DNA of 24,740 nt, taken from a virus. The notes beneath the pieces are model-generated. The model was not told the origin of the DNA. It did not search any database and saw only the letters and a list, made by a program, of their open reading frames with translations. Positions 14,270-20,558 of this stretch are shown here, piece after piece; position 1 is the first letter of the stretch, and every line of letters starts with the position of its first letter. The stretch lies in IMG/VR virus record IMGVR_UViG_3300006789_000148, positions 1-24,740 of that record; one strand, written 5' to 3'. Made by a program: the position numbers and the translations under genes.

Positions 14270-14983
14270 TCATAATCCTAGTTCTTCTATTTCTTTTGCA
14301 AATCGTTGTTCAAACTTTACAATGTATTTTACTCCGTTATTATCATTTTTACGAAGTTTTAATATTGATAAAAAATTATCTTTCCAGAAATCATCACGTC
14401 TTACTTTCTTTGAAATAAAATAAACCTTTCTTGGGTTATATTTATCTAATCTATCTAATTTATCTATGCAATCAAGCCAAGCCTCTTTTTGTGATTTAGT
14501 TGTTGGTCTTAATTTTTCTGGAAAAAGACTTGCAATTGGCTCTAAACTATTTTTAACTAAATCAGAAAATTTCTTATTTTTTGACTTGACGGTATTATTT
14601 ATTATATTATTATTATTATATATATTATTATTAATAACCTTAAACTTTTCTTTAAGGGGGTCATTAACTTTTCTTTGGGGGGGTATTAAAGATTTCTTTA
14701 AGGGGGTGGAAATAAATATTCGTCTTTCTTTTATTTGAGTTGTCCCTGGCATATACATATATTTCACCCTTATATATTCTTTGTCATTCAATTGTTTAAT
14801 CCATTTAGAAACAGATACAGTAGAAACTTTATAAAGGTTAGCAAAATATTTATTGCTGCCGTAACAATAACCTTGTTCATTAGATAAAGCTGTTATTTCG
14901 CCATACATAAGTTTTGCATTTGGAGTTAAATTATCATCATATCTAATGTTTGCAGGAATAATTGCATAATAACTTTTATTCAT
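14270..14983 (-). CDS. Winged-helix replication initiator-like protein (HTH_36)
   Basis: A 237-residue protein. The N-terminal domain (about 1-92) is a helix-turn-helix of the HTH_36 type: YYAIIPANIRYDDNLTPNAK, LMYGEITALSNEQGYCYGSN, YFANLYKVSTVSVSKWIKQL, then a wing DKEYIRVKYMYMPGTTQ. Residues 94-130 are low complexity (Pro/Lys blocks, then Asn-rich) and are encoded by the repeat and A/T-only DNA described separately. The C-terminal 90 residues have a helical domain (EAWLDCIDKLDRLDKYNPRK). The layout matches phage replisome organiser proteins that bind repeats within their own gene, as lambda O does. The primase-helicase two genes on is the natural partner. Confidence 0.75.
   Translation of the reverse strand: MNKSYYAIIPANIRYDDNLTPNAKLMYGEITALSNEQGYCYGSNKYFANLYKVSTVSVSKWIKQLNDKEYIRVKYMYMPGTTQIKERRIFISTPLKKSLIPPQRKVNDPLKEKFKVINNNIYNNNNIINNTVKSKNKKFSDLVKNSLEPIASLFPEKLRPTTKSQKEAWLDCIDKLDRLDKYNPRKVYFISKKVRRDDFWKDNFLSILKLRKNDNNGVKYIVKFEQRFAKEIEELGL
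14593..14637. other. 45-nt A/T-only stretch, candidate DNA-unwinding element
   Basis: An uninterrupted run of A and T only, made of ATT/ATA units, lies inside the replication gene and encodes the Asn/Ile run at about residues 118-130. It begins 3 nt beyond the direct-repeat array. Repeats beside such an easily melted stretch are the usual arrangement of an iteron-type origin. The melting role is inferred. Confidence 0.5.
14641..14706. repeat. Three iteron-like direct repeats, 23-bp period
   Basis: Copies start at 14641, 14664 and 14687, each 20 nt long and ending in a G run. The common form is TAAACTTTTCTTTAAGGGGG; each other copy differs from it at 2-3 positions. The period, 23 bp, is not a multiple of 3, so the copies are read in different frames by the surrounding gene. 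That means the DNA sequence and not the peptide is what is repeated. 23 bp is near two helical turns, so proteins bound to the copies would lie on roughly the same face. Confidence 0.75.
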
Positions 14984-15236
14984 AAAGCCTAGAATCCTTT
15001 AAGTTTTTAAAGTCAATACAAAATATTCGCAGTTCATCATAAAGAGCCTGAACATTATCCCTAGATATATAATCATCCTCAAATATTACAAACAATGCTT
15101 CTAAAAACATATCAAACTCGGCATTAGACAATCTACCTATATAACTATAATTTAAGTGGTCGTCAAAAGTAGCGTGAGAAGTAAATCGAATTCTCTGTTT
15201 TTCTTCAGACCAAAAAACCATTTTATAACTATACAT
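14976..15236 (-). CDS. Hypothetical protein, 86 aa
   Basis: An acidic protein with a beta-like N-terminus (MYSYKMVFWSEEKQRIRFTS) and a helical C-terminal half (DMFLEALFVIFEDDYISRDN, then ALYDELRIFC). No motif or membrane segment is convincing. It overlaps the VRR-NUC fusion gene upstream by 8 nt and the HTH gene downstream by 8 nt, so it belongs to the same operon and is probably translated with them. Small acidic proteins in such places can be accessory replication factors, but nothing in the sequence shows this. Not recognised. Confidence 0.65.
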   Translation of the reverse strand: MYSYKMVFWSEEKQRIRFTSHATFDDHLNYSYIGRLSNAEFDMFLEALFVIFEDDYISRDNVQALYDELRIFCIDFKNLKDSRLYE

Positions 15237-15882
15237 AACTCATATATGAATCTATAATTTCTTTTGCTTTATCAAATGTATTAGTCCATTCAGCCCTCCA
15301 GTTCGCATTTTCAAGCGATTTAAGAGCGTTTAACTGGCTCTCTGTAGGTTTATTATACCCAACCTTTAGTTCTATCGCTAAACCAGCCTTAAATTCGTTT
15401 TGTTTAAAAATCAAAACATCAGGTACTCCAGCTTTCCCTCCAAGGTATTTAAATTTGTATCTTTCAAAATGACTTCTTTTCCCCTCATTTGCAACGTGAA
15501 TGCAATAAACATTAGGGTATTGCAGCGCTATATAATCCATAACTGCTCTCTGCAGCTTATCTTCTTTGGTTAAATACTTCTCAAAAGGGTTTGCCATTTT
15601 TAATCTTTTTATACATTTTCTCCTTAAATTTAAATAATCTTTTTTGTATTTAGTATCATACTCAATAATATTATTTATTTGTTTATGTCCATTTATAATG
15701 GTAGCGTGAGTTTTACCAACATAATTTCCAATATCATTATAAGATGCACTTTTTAACAAATCCTTTGAACATTTATAAAAAAAACCTCTTGCATCAGTTA
15801 TTTGCCTTCTTCTAGTATTGGTCATAATATTGACCTTAAAATGCTTTTCAACTTCTTTTTTTATTAGTGTAAGTTCTTTCAT
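15229..15882 (-). CDS. DnaA domain IV-like and VRR-NUC fusion protein
   Basis: A 217-residue protein in two parts. Residues about 20-75 resemble DnaA domain IV, a DNA-binding HTH: RRRQITDARGFFYKC, SYNDIGNYVGKTHATIINGH and KQI. Residues about 100-217 form a VRR-NUC nuclease domain: EDKLQRAVMDYIALQYPN, VANEGKRS, GGKAGVPDVLIF (Asp of the active site) and LAIELKVGYNKPTESQ (E-x-K), then W-W spacing. VRR-NUC enzymes cut branched or flap DNA. The ATG at residue 96 (15597) follows an AGATTAAAA leader, so a separate nuclease product is possible. The ATGA overlap with the exonuclease upstream couples the two genes. Confidence 0.78.
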   Translation of the reverse strand: MKELTLIKKEVEKHFKVNIMTNTRRRQITDARGFFYKCSKDLLKSASYNDIGNYVGKTHATIINGHKQINNIIEYDTKYKKDYLNLRRKCIKRLKMANPFEKYLTKEDKLQRAVMDYIALQYPNVYCIHVANEGKRSHFERYKFKYLGGKAGVPDVLIFKQNEFKAGLAIELKVGYNKPTESQLNALKSLENANWRAEWTNTFDKAKEIIDSYMSYV

Positions 15883-16640
15883 AATACAAGTGCGCCATCT
15901 TCAGCGTAATTATCTGATTTATAACCAGTCTCAATTCCTGTTTCTAAATATAGCTTCCAATCATTTAAAGCTGATTTATACGCTATTCTACCTTTTTCAA
16001 TATCAGTGTCATTTAAAGCATACACCTCAACATAATATGGATAATTAGTTTCACAAGCTATAAATCGAAAACTTTTTGGGTCAACACCTAAAACATCACA
16101 ATAAAATGCTGCTTGTAGATGATAAGAGTATTTATATACATCATTTCTAAAAGCCCACTTTGAAGATTTTTGACAAGTCTTTACATCACTCACCCATAAA
16201 TCTGTTTTTACATCAGGACGAACTCTGACGTCAATAGTATTAAAAGTTGTATAATGCGATAACTCTGGCTCACCTTTGCAATAATATTTAGCAAGTTCGT
16301 TCTTATTAAAATTTTCTAAAAGACCAGAGATTATCACTTTTTCATCGTATGTTATAATTTTTTTATTACCAGCTTTTATCGAAAGAGATTCTTTTAATTC
16401 TCTGTTTTCTTTTTTCCTCATATCGCCAATAAAAGGGAGTTCAAAATAATCTTCAAAATATTTTTCTCTGCCTTCTATTAAAATTGTATGAACAGCTGTT
16501 CCAAGTTCCATTGATTTTGATGTAAATGGTTTTCTTTTTAAAAAATGATAAACGCTGTTTTGATATATATATTTTAAACCTGAAGCACTTATTGCTTTTG
16601 ATTTGTGATAATCATCGTTGCTATCTTGTACTATTCTCAT
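15879..16640 (-). CDS. PD-(D/E)XK exonuclease (DUF3799 / RecE-C-like)
   Basis: A 253-residue nuclease of the PDDEXK_1/DUF3799 type. N-terminal DYHKSKAISASGLKYIYQNS and FTSKSMELGTAVHTILIEG give the entry helix with the conserved G-x-x-x-H. The active-site strand is VRVRPDVKTDLWVSDVKTC (Asp at about residue 144; D-x-K at about 152), and the helix with Y-x-x-Q-A-A-F-Y-C-D closes the site. RecE-type 5'-3' exonucleases make single strands for an annealing protein. An ERF annealing protein is encoded 3 genes upstream, so the two likely act together. The gene starts inside the end of the coiled-coil ORF (20-nt overlap). Confidence 0.85.
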   Translation of the reverse strand: MRIVQDSNDDYHKSKAISASGLKYIYQNSVYHFLKRKPFTSKSMELGTAVHTILIEGREKYFEDYFELPFIGDMRKKENRELKESLSIKAGNKKIITYDEKVIISGLLENFNKNELAKYYCKGEPELSHYTTFNTIDVRVRPDVKTDLWVSDVKTCQKSSKWAFRNDVYKYSYHLQAAFYCDVLGVDPKSFRFIACETNYPYYVEVYALNDTDIEKGRIAYKSALNDWKLYLETGIETGYKSDNYAEDGALVL

Positions 16641-16764
16641 TTTGTTTTAATTTTTTCTTTAATTCTCTATTCTCACCTTTTAACATTTCTAGGTGATTCT
16701 TTGTTTCTAAATATGCTTTTTGTAAAGCCTCTATTTGTATTTGTTGAAATTCTTTAAGTTTCAT
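16621..16764 (-). CDS. Small coiled-coil protein, 47 aa
   Basis: The ORF runs from ATG 16764 to a TAG at 16621-16623, overlapping the exonuclease start by 20 nt. The product MKLKEFQQIQIEALQKAYLE, then TKNHLEMLKGENRELKKKLK, is a strong coiled-coil candidate, with hydrophobic residues at heptad positions and a leucine-zipper look (LEMLKGENREL). It begins 10 nt after a terminator hairpin. The role is unknown. A dimerising adaptor of the exonuclease or of the SSB-like protein is a guess from position. Confidence 0.65.
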   Translation of the reverse strand: MKLKEFQQIQIEALQKAYLETKNHLEMLKGENRELKKKLKQNENSTR

Positions 16765-16774
16765 AATATTAATT

Positions 16775-16797
16775 AAAAAGGGGGCAAAAAGCCCCCG
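16775..16797 (-). terminator. Terminator or attenuator between the SSB-like gene and the downstream operon
   Basis: On the minus strand GGGGGC and GCCCCC pair around a TTTTT loop, followed by TTTTT. It lies a few bases after the SSB-like stop and 10 nt before the next ATG. That leaves no space for a separate promoter, so transcription must read through. Confidence 0.85.
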
Positions 16798-16802
16798 TTA
16801 AT

Positions 16803-17063
16803 TTAAAATGGTAAATCATCGTCTGCTTGAGTAGCGCCTTGCGGCTCTTTTCTTTCAGCTTTTACAATGTTACCGTCTGTCCAAAAGACTTTGCCATTAC
16901 CAACATAATTTCTTGGCTTTTTAGCTTCTCTTTCTTCTTTTGTTTGTTCTTCATAAATACTTATGTTTTGACCATAAGGATTTGTAGTATCGCTAATAGA
17001 TACAGTTAAATTTTTATAACTGCCATCAGCTTGTTTTAGACTTATTTGTCCCAATGCACTCAT
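16803..17063 (-). CDS. Putative single-stranded DNA-binding protein
   Basis: I use the ATG at 17063, which gives 86 residues starting MSALGQISLKQADGSYKNLT and begins 1 nt after the ERF stop. The frame is open 19 codons further upstream but that part overlaps ERF. The body is beta-rich (VSISDTTNPYGQNISIYEEQ; NYVGNGKVFWTDGNIVKAER). The last residues are acidic and end in DDDLPF, the tip that bacterial SSB proteins use to recruit partners (usual DDDIPF). That tail and the position beside ERF and the exonuclease argue for a phage ssDNA-binding role. The OB fold itself is not proven. A terminator follows the stop. Confidence 0.6.
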   Translation of the reverse strand: MSALGQISLKQADGSYKNLTVSISDTTNPYGQNISIYEEQTKEEREAKKPRNYVGNGKVFWTDGNIVKAERKEPQGATQADDDLPF

Positions 17064-17064
17064 A

Positions 17065-17595
17065 TTATTTAATATTAAATTTAGATTTGATTCCCTTTTG
17101 TTGTTCCAAAGTAACATCAAAGTTTGTAAGAACTTTTTGTGCTTGTTCTTTGGTCCCTTTCAATGTTGCTTGATATTGACTCTTTGACAATTTGTTTTTG
17201 CTTATAACTTTTGAAGCAGTATTGCCATCGTCATCTTCTGTATTTAGACCAAGAAGCCCGAATAAAGTATATCTTCTATAATAAGTTATAGTTGAACCTA
17301 CTTTTTGTGGGTCATCATTTATTGGTAGCTCTAAATCAGAGTAAACATATTGACCTGTATCAACACAAGTTAATATGGTTAGCACCTTCCCATCTTTGGG
17401 TGGCTGTTTAATTACAATTCCGTATTTCTTAAATAAAGGTTGTAATTGCTGCAAAGCAGAATTTATATCAGCATATTTAGATTTATAAAACGGATTCGTT
17501 GCATCTTTTAATATTGCACCTATTTCATTTTGAATCTTAAATATTTTGTTTTCTATACTTGCAGTTTCGTATTCTCTTTTGTTTGTTTCACTCAT
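17065..17595 (-). CDS. erf: ERF-family single-strand annealing protein
   Basis: A 176-residue protein with the ERF signature: an N-terminal helix FKIQNEIGAILKDATNPFYK, then SKYADINSALQQLQPLFKKYGIVI in order (K-S-K-Y-A-D), a strand region KVLTILTCVDTGQYV, DPQKVGSTITYYRRYTLFGL (G-S-x-x-T-Y-x-R-R-Y) and LGLNTEDDDGNTAS. The C-terminal ~45 residues are basic. ERF anneals complementary single strands in phage recombination and can help circularise or repair genomes. It is coupled to the small HTH gene by an ATGA overlap and followed by the SSB-like gene. Confidence 0.93.
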   Translation of the reverse strand: MSETNKREYETASIENKIFKIQNEIGAILKDATNPFYKSKYADINSALQQLQPLFKKYGIVIKQPPKDGKVLTILTCVDTGQYVYSDLELPINDDPQKVGSTITYYRRYTLFGLLGLNTEDDDGNTASKVISKNKLSKSQYQATLKGTKEQAQKVLTNFDVTLEQQKGIKSKFNIK

Positions 17596-17780
17596 AAATT
17601 AAAAGTTAAATTAAAGTCAAGTTGTTTTAGATTGCCAACATCTTTAAGTGTAAGCCTGTCGGGTTCTAAAATCTTGGATTGTAAAGTAGGCATAGTAATA
17701 CCTAACTTTTCGGCAACCTCATTCTTCTTAAGATTAAGTCGCCTTCTTTCAGTTTCAAATTCTATTTCAAATTCGTTCAT
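17592..17780 (-). CDS. Small HTH protein (Cro/CI-like fold)
   Basis: A 62-residue protein with a short helix-turn-helix: RRRLNLKKNEVAEKLGITMP followed by TLQSKILEPDRLTLKDVG. The sequence R-x-x-L-x-L-x-x-x-E-V-A-E-K-L-G-I-x-x-x-T-L is that of Cro/Xre DNA-binding domains. It could repress its own operon, which begins just upstream. It ends with an ATGA overlap onto erf. It has no dimerisation domain of the size that a lysogenic repressor would carry. Confidence 0.75.
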   Translation of the reverse strand: MNEFEIEFETERRRLNLKKNEVAEKLGITMPTLQSKILEPDRLTLKDVGNLKQLDFNLTFNL

Positions 17781-17784
17781 AAAT

Positions 17785-18045
17785 TTACCATTTACCTAAA
17801 GGACATTTCGCCTCTGGTGCTAAAGATTTAGCTGCAATGTTGCAACCGCACCCATAAACCAATTGACCACTTTCTATATGTTTACCTTTTTTGCTAGGAG
17901 AACAAGTGTTACCTTCTCTCATGTGGCAAAAATGACAATTATATAACCTCAATTCAGACTGTTCTTTAGTTTGTTCGTCTAACATATTAAATTGACTTAA
18001 AACTAAATTTCCCCATCCTTGAAGAATATCCTTTATAATTTTCAT
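17785..18045 (-). CDS. Cys-rich, putative zinc-binding protein, 86 aa
   Basis: The first gene after the tail module. The N-terminus is a helix (MKIIKDILQGWGNLVLSQFN). The second half has cysteines arranged CHFCHMREGNTC, GCGC and a C-terminal CPLGKW, a pattern that looks metal-binding. I recall similar proteins in early operons of flavobacterial phages but no function. It starts 5 nt before the HTH gene, so the two are probably one operon, preceded by 55 nt of A/T-rich gap. A role in regulation or in recruiting a partner protein is inference. Confidence 0.65.
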   Translation of the reverse strand: MKIIKDILQGWGNLVLSQFNMLDEQTKEQSELRLYNCHFCHMREGNTCSPSKKGKHIESGQLVYGCGCNIAAKSLAPEAKCPLGKW

Positions 18046-18100
18046 ACAGCTAAAATAAAAAATATTTTAAATATAAAAAAATTTTTTGTATAATTATTTT
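18046..18100. other. AT-rich junction of tail and replication operons
   Basis: 55 nt between the stop of the tail gene and the ATG at 18045, almost all A/T, with an AAAAAATTTTTT inverted run. It probably carries the promoter of the replication operon. I find no good TAnnTTTG plus upstream TTG, and no GC-rich terminator hairpin. Confidence 0.35.
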
Positions 18101-19360
18101 TTAATCCTCGTAGTAAAACTCATCAAAAGTAAGTATGTCGTCGTCTTGATTTGGTAAGTGCATTATTATTTTATATGTATTTGATTTCACGTTGTATTCC
18201 ATAGAATCAATAATTGCAGAAGATGAATCTTGAAGGGTCGAGGTACCAAAGTTTACCCAAATTTTATTAAAAAATTGTAACGGGTCTGTTGAATCATCTT
18301 TTCTATAAAAGTCACCTTCATATCTTTTTACAGATACTCTATAATCATTTATTACCTCTTGATTTACGATTGAATCTAAAGTTTTTGATTCAGGAAAGTT
18401 TTTTCTTTTAAAACTACCCTCAAACCCACCTACAAATAAAGATTCTTTTAAATTATTTGTATTAAGTTTTTTGCCTTGTTTTAATGAACCCGTTACCCTT
18501 GTAAATTCAGTAATTATTCCTAAAGTAAAAATACCTTGTGTTTTCTTTTCTATAAACTTTTTACCTAAAGTGTTTTTGTTTCCTAAATAAAATGCGTCAT
18601 AATAATTTGCGCCAAATAAAAATCCAGTTGTGTTTCTTGCAGGTGGATAAATACTAATTTTAGCTTTTACTGAAGTTGATGTAGTTACTGGAGCGTTTAA
18701 TGTTTGTGAAACCTTAACCCATTGATTTAAACTGTTCGTTGTAAATTGTTTAAAAAACTCATCATCGGTAAAAGTACCTGACTTAAATTTGTTATCTGTA
18801 AAGCTGTATGATAAATCAATATTTCCATCACCTGTTGTGTCTAGCCCAGCACTAACATAAAAAGTATAAGTGTCTTGTAAAATTTGTGATGAAAAATAAT
18901 AATAAAATCCAAATTCTAAATCACTACCTAAATTTATAAAAGTTGTTGGAAGATTTGTAGAAACAATTGGATTACCTTTTGCAGTTCCAGTTGGCATTTG
19001 TGTTACTGGTGATTTAACAATATAATTCCCAGAAATTGGCTTTGGGTCTAATAAACCTGATAGTTGAACTGAATTATTTGTCCCAATATCCCAGTCAAAA
19101 CTTGCATACCTAAATGTTGGATTTTTATTTACAACATCTACATTATTTAATTGTATTTGATTTATAACATTTTTTAAAGGTCTTAAATATTCGACACTTA
19201 AATTTGCATTTATTGGCTGTATTTGTGAAGGTGCTGTAACTAATATATTTTTAGTAGTGTCACCTTTTCTATTGCCTAAATAATCAAATATTACATATTT
19301 AATTTCTTCTTTATTTGTGCTTTGAAGTAGTTGTAATTGTTGTGCTGCTATTGAACCCAT
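18101..19360 (-). CDS. Tail protein with a carbohydrate-binding-like central part
   Basis: A 419-residue beta-rich protein. The N-terminal ~85 residues (IKYVIFDYLGNRKGD, then INANLSVEYLRPLKNV) and the C-terminal ~140 (DYRVSVKRYEGDFYR, FNKIWVNFGT, YNVKSNTYKIIMHLP) look like a tail tip or baseplate frame. Between them, at about residues 130-260, lies a jelly-roll-like segment (LEFGFYYYFSSQI, TFYVSAGLDTTGDGNIDLSY, NQWVKVSQTL, AKISIYPPAR, YYDAFYLG) in the style of carbohydrate-binding modules. I recall that other flavobacterial phages have this C-terminal type on one long tail protein that begins like the 916-residue neighbour. That is unproved. No catalytic motif seen. Confidence 0.6.
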   Translation of the reverse strand: MGSIAAQQLQLLQSTNKEEIKYVIFDYLGNRKGDTTKNILVTAPSQIQPINANLSVEYLRPLKNVINQIQLNNVDVVNKNPTFRYASFDWDIGTNNSVQLSGLLDPKPISGNYIVKSPVTQMPTGTAKGNPIVSTNLPTTFINLGSDLEFGFYYYFSSQILQDTYTFYVSAGLDTTGDGNIDLSYSFTDNKFKSGTFTDDEFFKQFTTNSLNQWVKVSQTLNAPVTTSTSVKAKISIYPPARNTTGFLFGANYYDAFYLGNKNTLGKKFIEKKTQGIFTLGIITEFTRVTGSLKQGKKLNTNNLKESLFVGGFEGSFKRKNFPESKTLDSIVNQEVINDYRVSVKRYEGDFYRKDDSTDPLQFFNKIWVNFGTSTLQDSSSAIIDSMEYNVKSNTYKIIMHLPNQDDDILTFDEFYYED

Positions 19361-19369
19361 AATGCAAAA

Positions 19370-19864
19370 TTAACTAATAATATTTATATCTAATGATTTA
19401 ATTACTTTGTATTCTAAATGAGGTTTATGAAGTGTGCCTCTTAATTCATTATCTCCATAGTGATGTTTATTATTATCCCACCAATCAAAACCTATTAAAT
19501 CTACTTTTTTGTTAAAATAATAAAGAGCTATTAATCCAGTACTTGGATATGATACTGGAATTTTATCTATAATTTTATAGTCTACTTTTTCAACATCATC
19601 TCTTTCTAATTTAAAAGAATTATATAGTTGGCAATTTGTTTTTGCCCAAGAATGAGTTATTACTTTATTATAATGTTTTATATGGTCAAAATGATGTTTG
19701 TTTACAGTAAACCAAATATTTGTTTTAGTTCCAACATATTTTTCAAACCCATTTATTTTATAACTGTTAAATCTAACAACTGTTTTATATGAATCAATAA
19801 GCTCTTTGTTTTCTTTATTTAACAAAGAACTTCCATTACCAACTAAAATAATATCACTTTTCAA
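19370..19864 (-). CDS. Sialyltransferase-like glycosyltransferase (GT29 fold)
   Basis: A 164-residue protein. The N-terminal IILVGNGSSLLNKENK, VVRFNSYKINGFEKYVGTKT is like the large sialylmotif (G-N-x-x-S/G-x-L ... V-x-R-x-N ... x-G-x-K-T). YPSTGLIALYYF and VDLIGFDWW fit the small motif, and HHYGD the very small motif (His). GT29-like folds use CMP- or other nucleotide sugars. The protein is short, close to the core fold, without signal or membrane part, so it would act in the cytosol on virion proteins. It overlaps the next upstream glycosyltransferase gene and sits between tail genes. Real donor and acceptor are unknown. Confidence 0.7.
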   Translation of the reverse strand: MKSDIILVGNGSSLLNKENKELIDSYKTVVRFNSYKINGFEKYVGTKTNIWFTVNKHHFDHIKHYNKVITHSWAKTNCQLYNSFKLERDDVEKVDYKIIDKIPVSYPSTGLIALYYFNKKVDLIGFDWWDNNKHHYGDNELRGTLHKPHLEYKVIKSLDINIIS

Positions 19865-20361
19865 ATTGTCTCTTTTAAAAGTTTATAATAATTATATGAG
19901 GATTTAGTTTCGTCTATTTTTAAGTCTTTAGGAGGTAATTGTCCAGTCCATTGACCTTTATAAAAAAGACCAGTGTTGGAATTTATTACACCTGCATTGT
20001 GATAAATACTTTTACTATCCCAATAGTGAATTGGTTCAGTTGCCCATACAAAATCTAATTCTTTTATAATCTTTGTTTGTTTACCAAATATCCATAGGTT
20101 CCATAAAACCGCCCACATATCCGAACACCAAATTTGTAATTCGTGATAGTCAGGGTCTTTTATTTTTTTCTTTTTATTCATTGCCGTAATATTTTTGTAA
20201 AGCTGAACTGAATCTTTCTCAACTTTAGCCCAAAAACAAGAATCTATGTTTTTTAAGAGGTATTGCGCACCACCACTATTTTCTTGATTTTCTTTTACAC
20301 AATTAGAATTTATATTAAAAGTCCTAATCATTCTCTCAAAAACATCTTCTCCTTTTGTCAT
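19861..20361 (-). CDS. Glycosyltransferase-like protein, C-terminal part (frame split)
   Basis: The reading frame is open from about 20608 down to 19861, and the ATG at 20361 is only an internal start. Read with the fragment at 20559-20762, the pieces make one protein of about 300 residues. This part holds, upstream of the ATG, GSFLYHDCDIAL (a DxD motif for metal and nucleotide-sugar binding in GT-A enzymes), then SGGAQYLLKN, SCFWAKVEKDSVQLY and WCSDMWAVLWNLWIFG. The Trp-rich block is similar to phage glycosyltransferase-like proteins that I recall. The stop overlaps the GT29-like start by 4 nt. It would need the upstream N-terminus, supplied only by a frameshift or a different tract length. 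Confidence 0.7.
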   Translation of the reverse strand: MTKGEDVFERMIRTFNINSNCVKENQENSGGAQYLLKNIDSCFWAKVEKDSVQLYKNITAMNKKKKIKDPDYHELQIWCSDMWAVLWNLWIFGKQTKIIKELDFVWATEPIHYWDSKSIYHNAGVINSNTGLFYKGQWTGQLPPKDLKIDETKSSYNYYKLLKETI

Positions 20362-20558
20362 AATATAGTCATATCCAATATATGATTTTGTATCGCTTAT
20401 ATAACAAATATCATCTTGTAAATACTTCTCTAAATTTAATGGTTTTGTTAAGGCAATATCGCAATCGTGGTATAAAAAAGAACCTTTATATAAATCAGGA
20501 TGTTTGTAAAAATGTTTTTTTAAAATATGAGGTCTTATACTAGAAACATAAAACTTGT

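Noticed and set aside
14466-14738. Plus-strand ORF of 90 aa
   Set aside because: Reads through the repeats and A/T run backwards. It is an artefact of low-complexity DNA.
17064-17120. 19-codon upstream extension of the SSB-like gene
   Set aside because: Overlaps the conserved end of ERF and shows no conserved-looking sequence. The ATG at 17063 fits the tight gene spacing.
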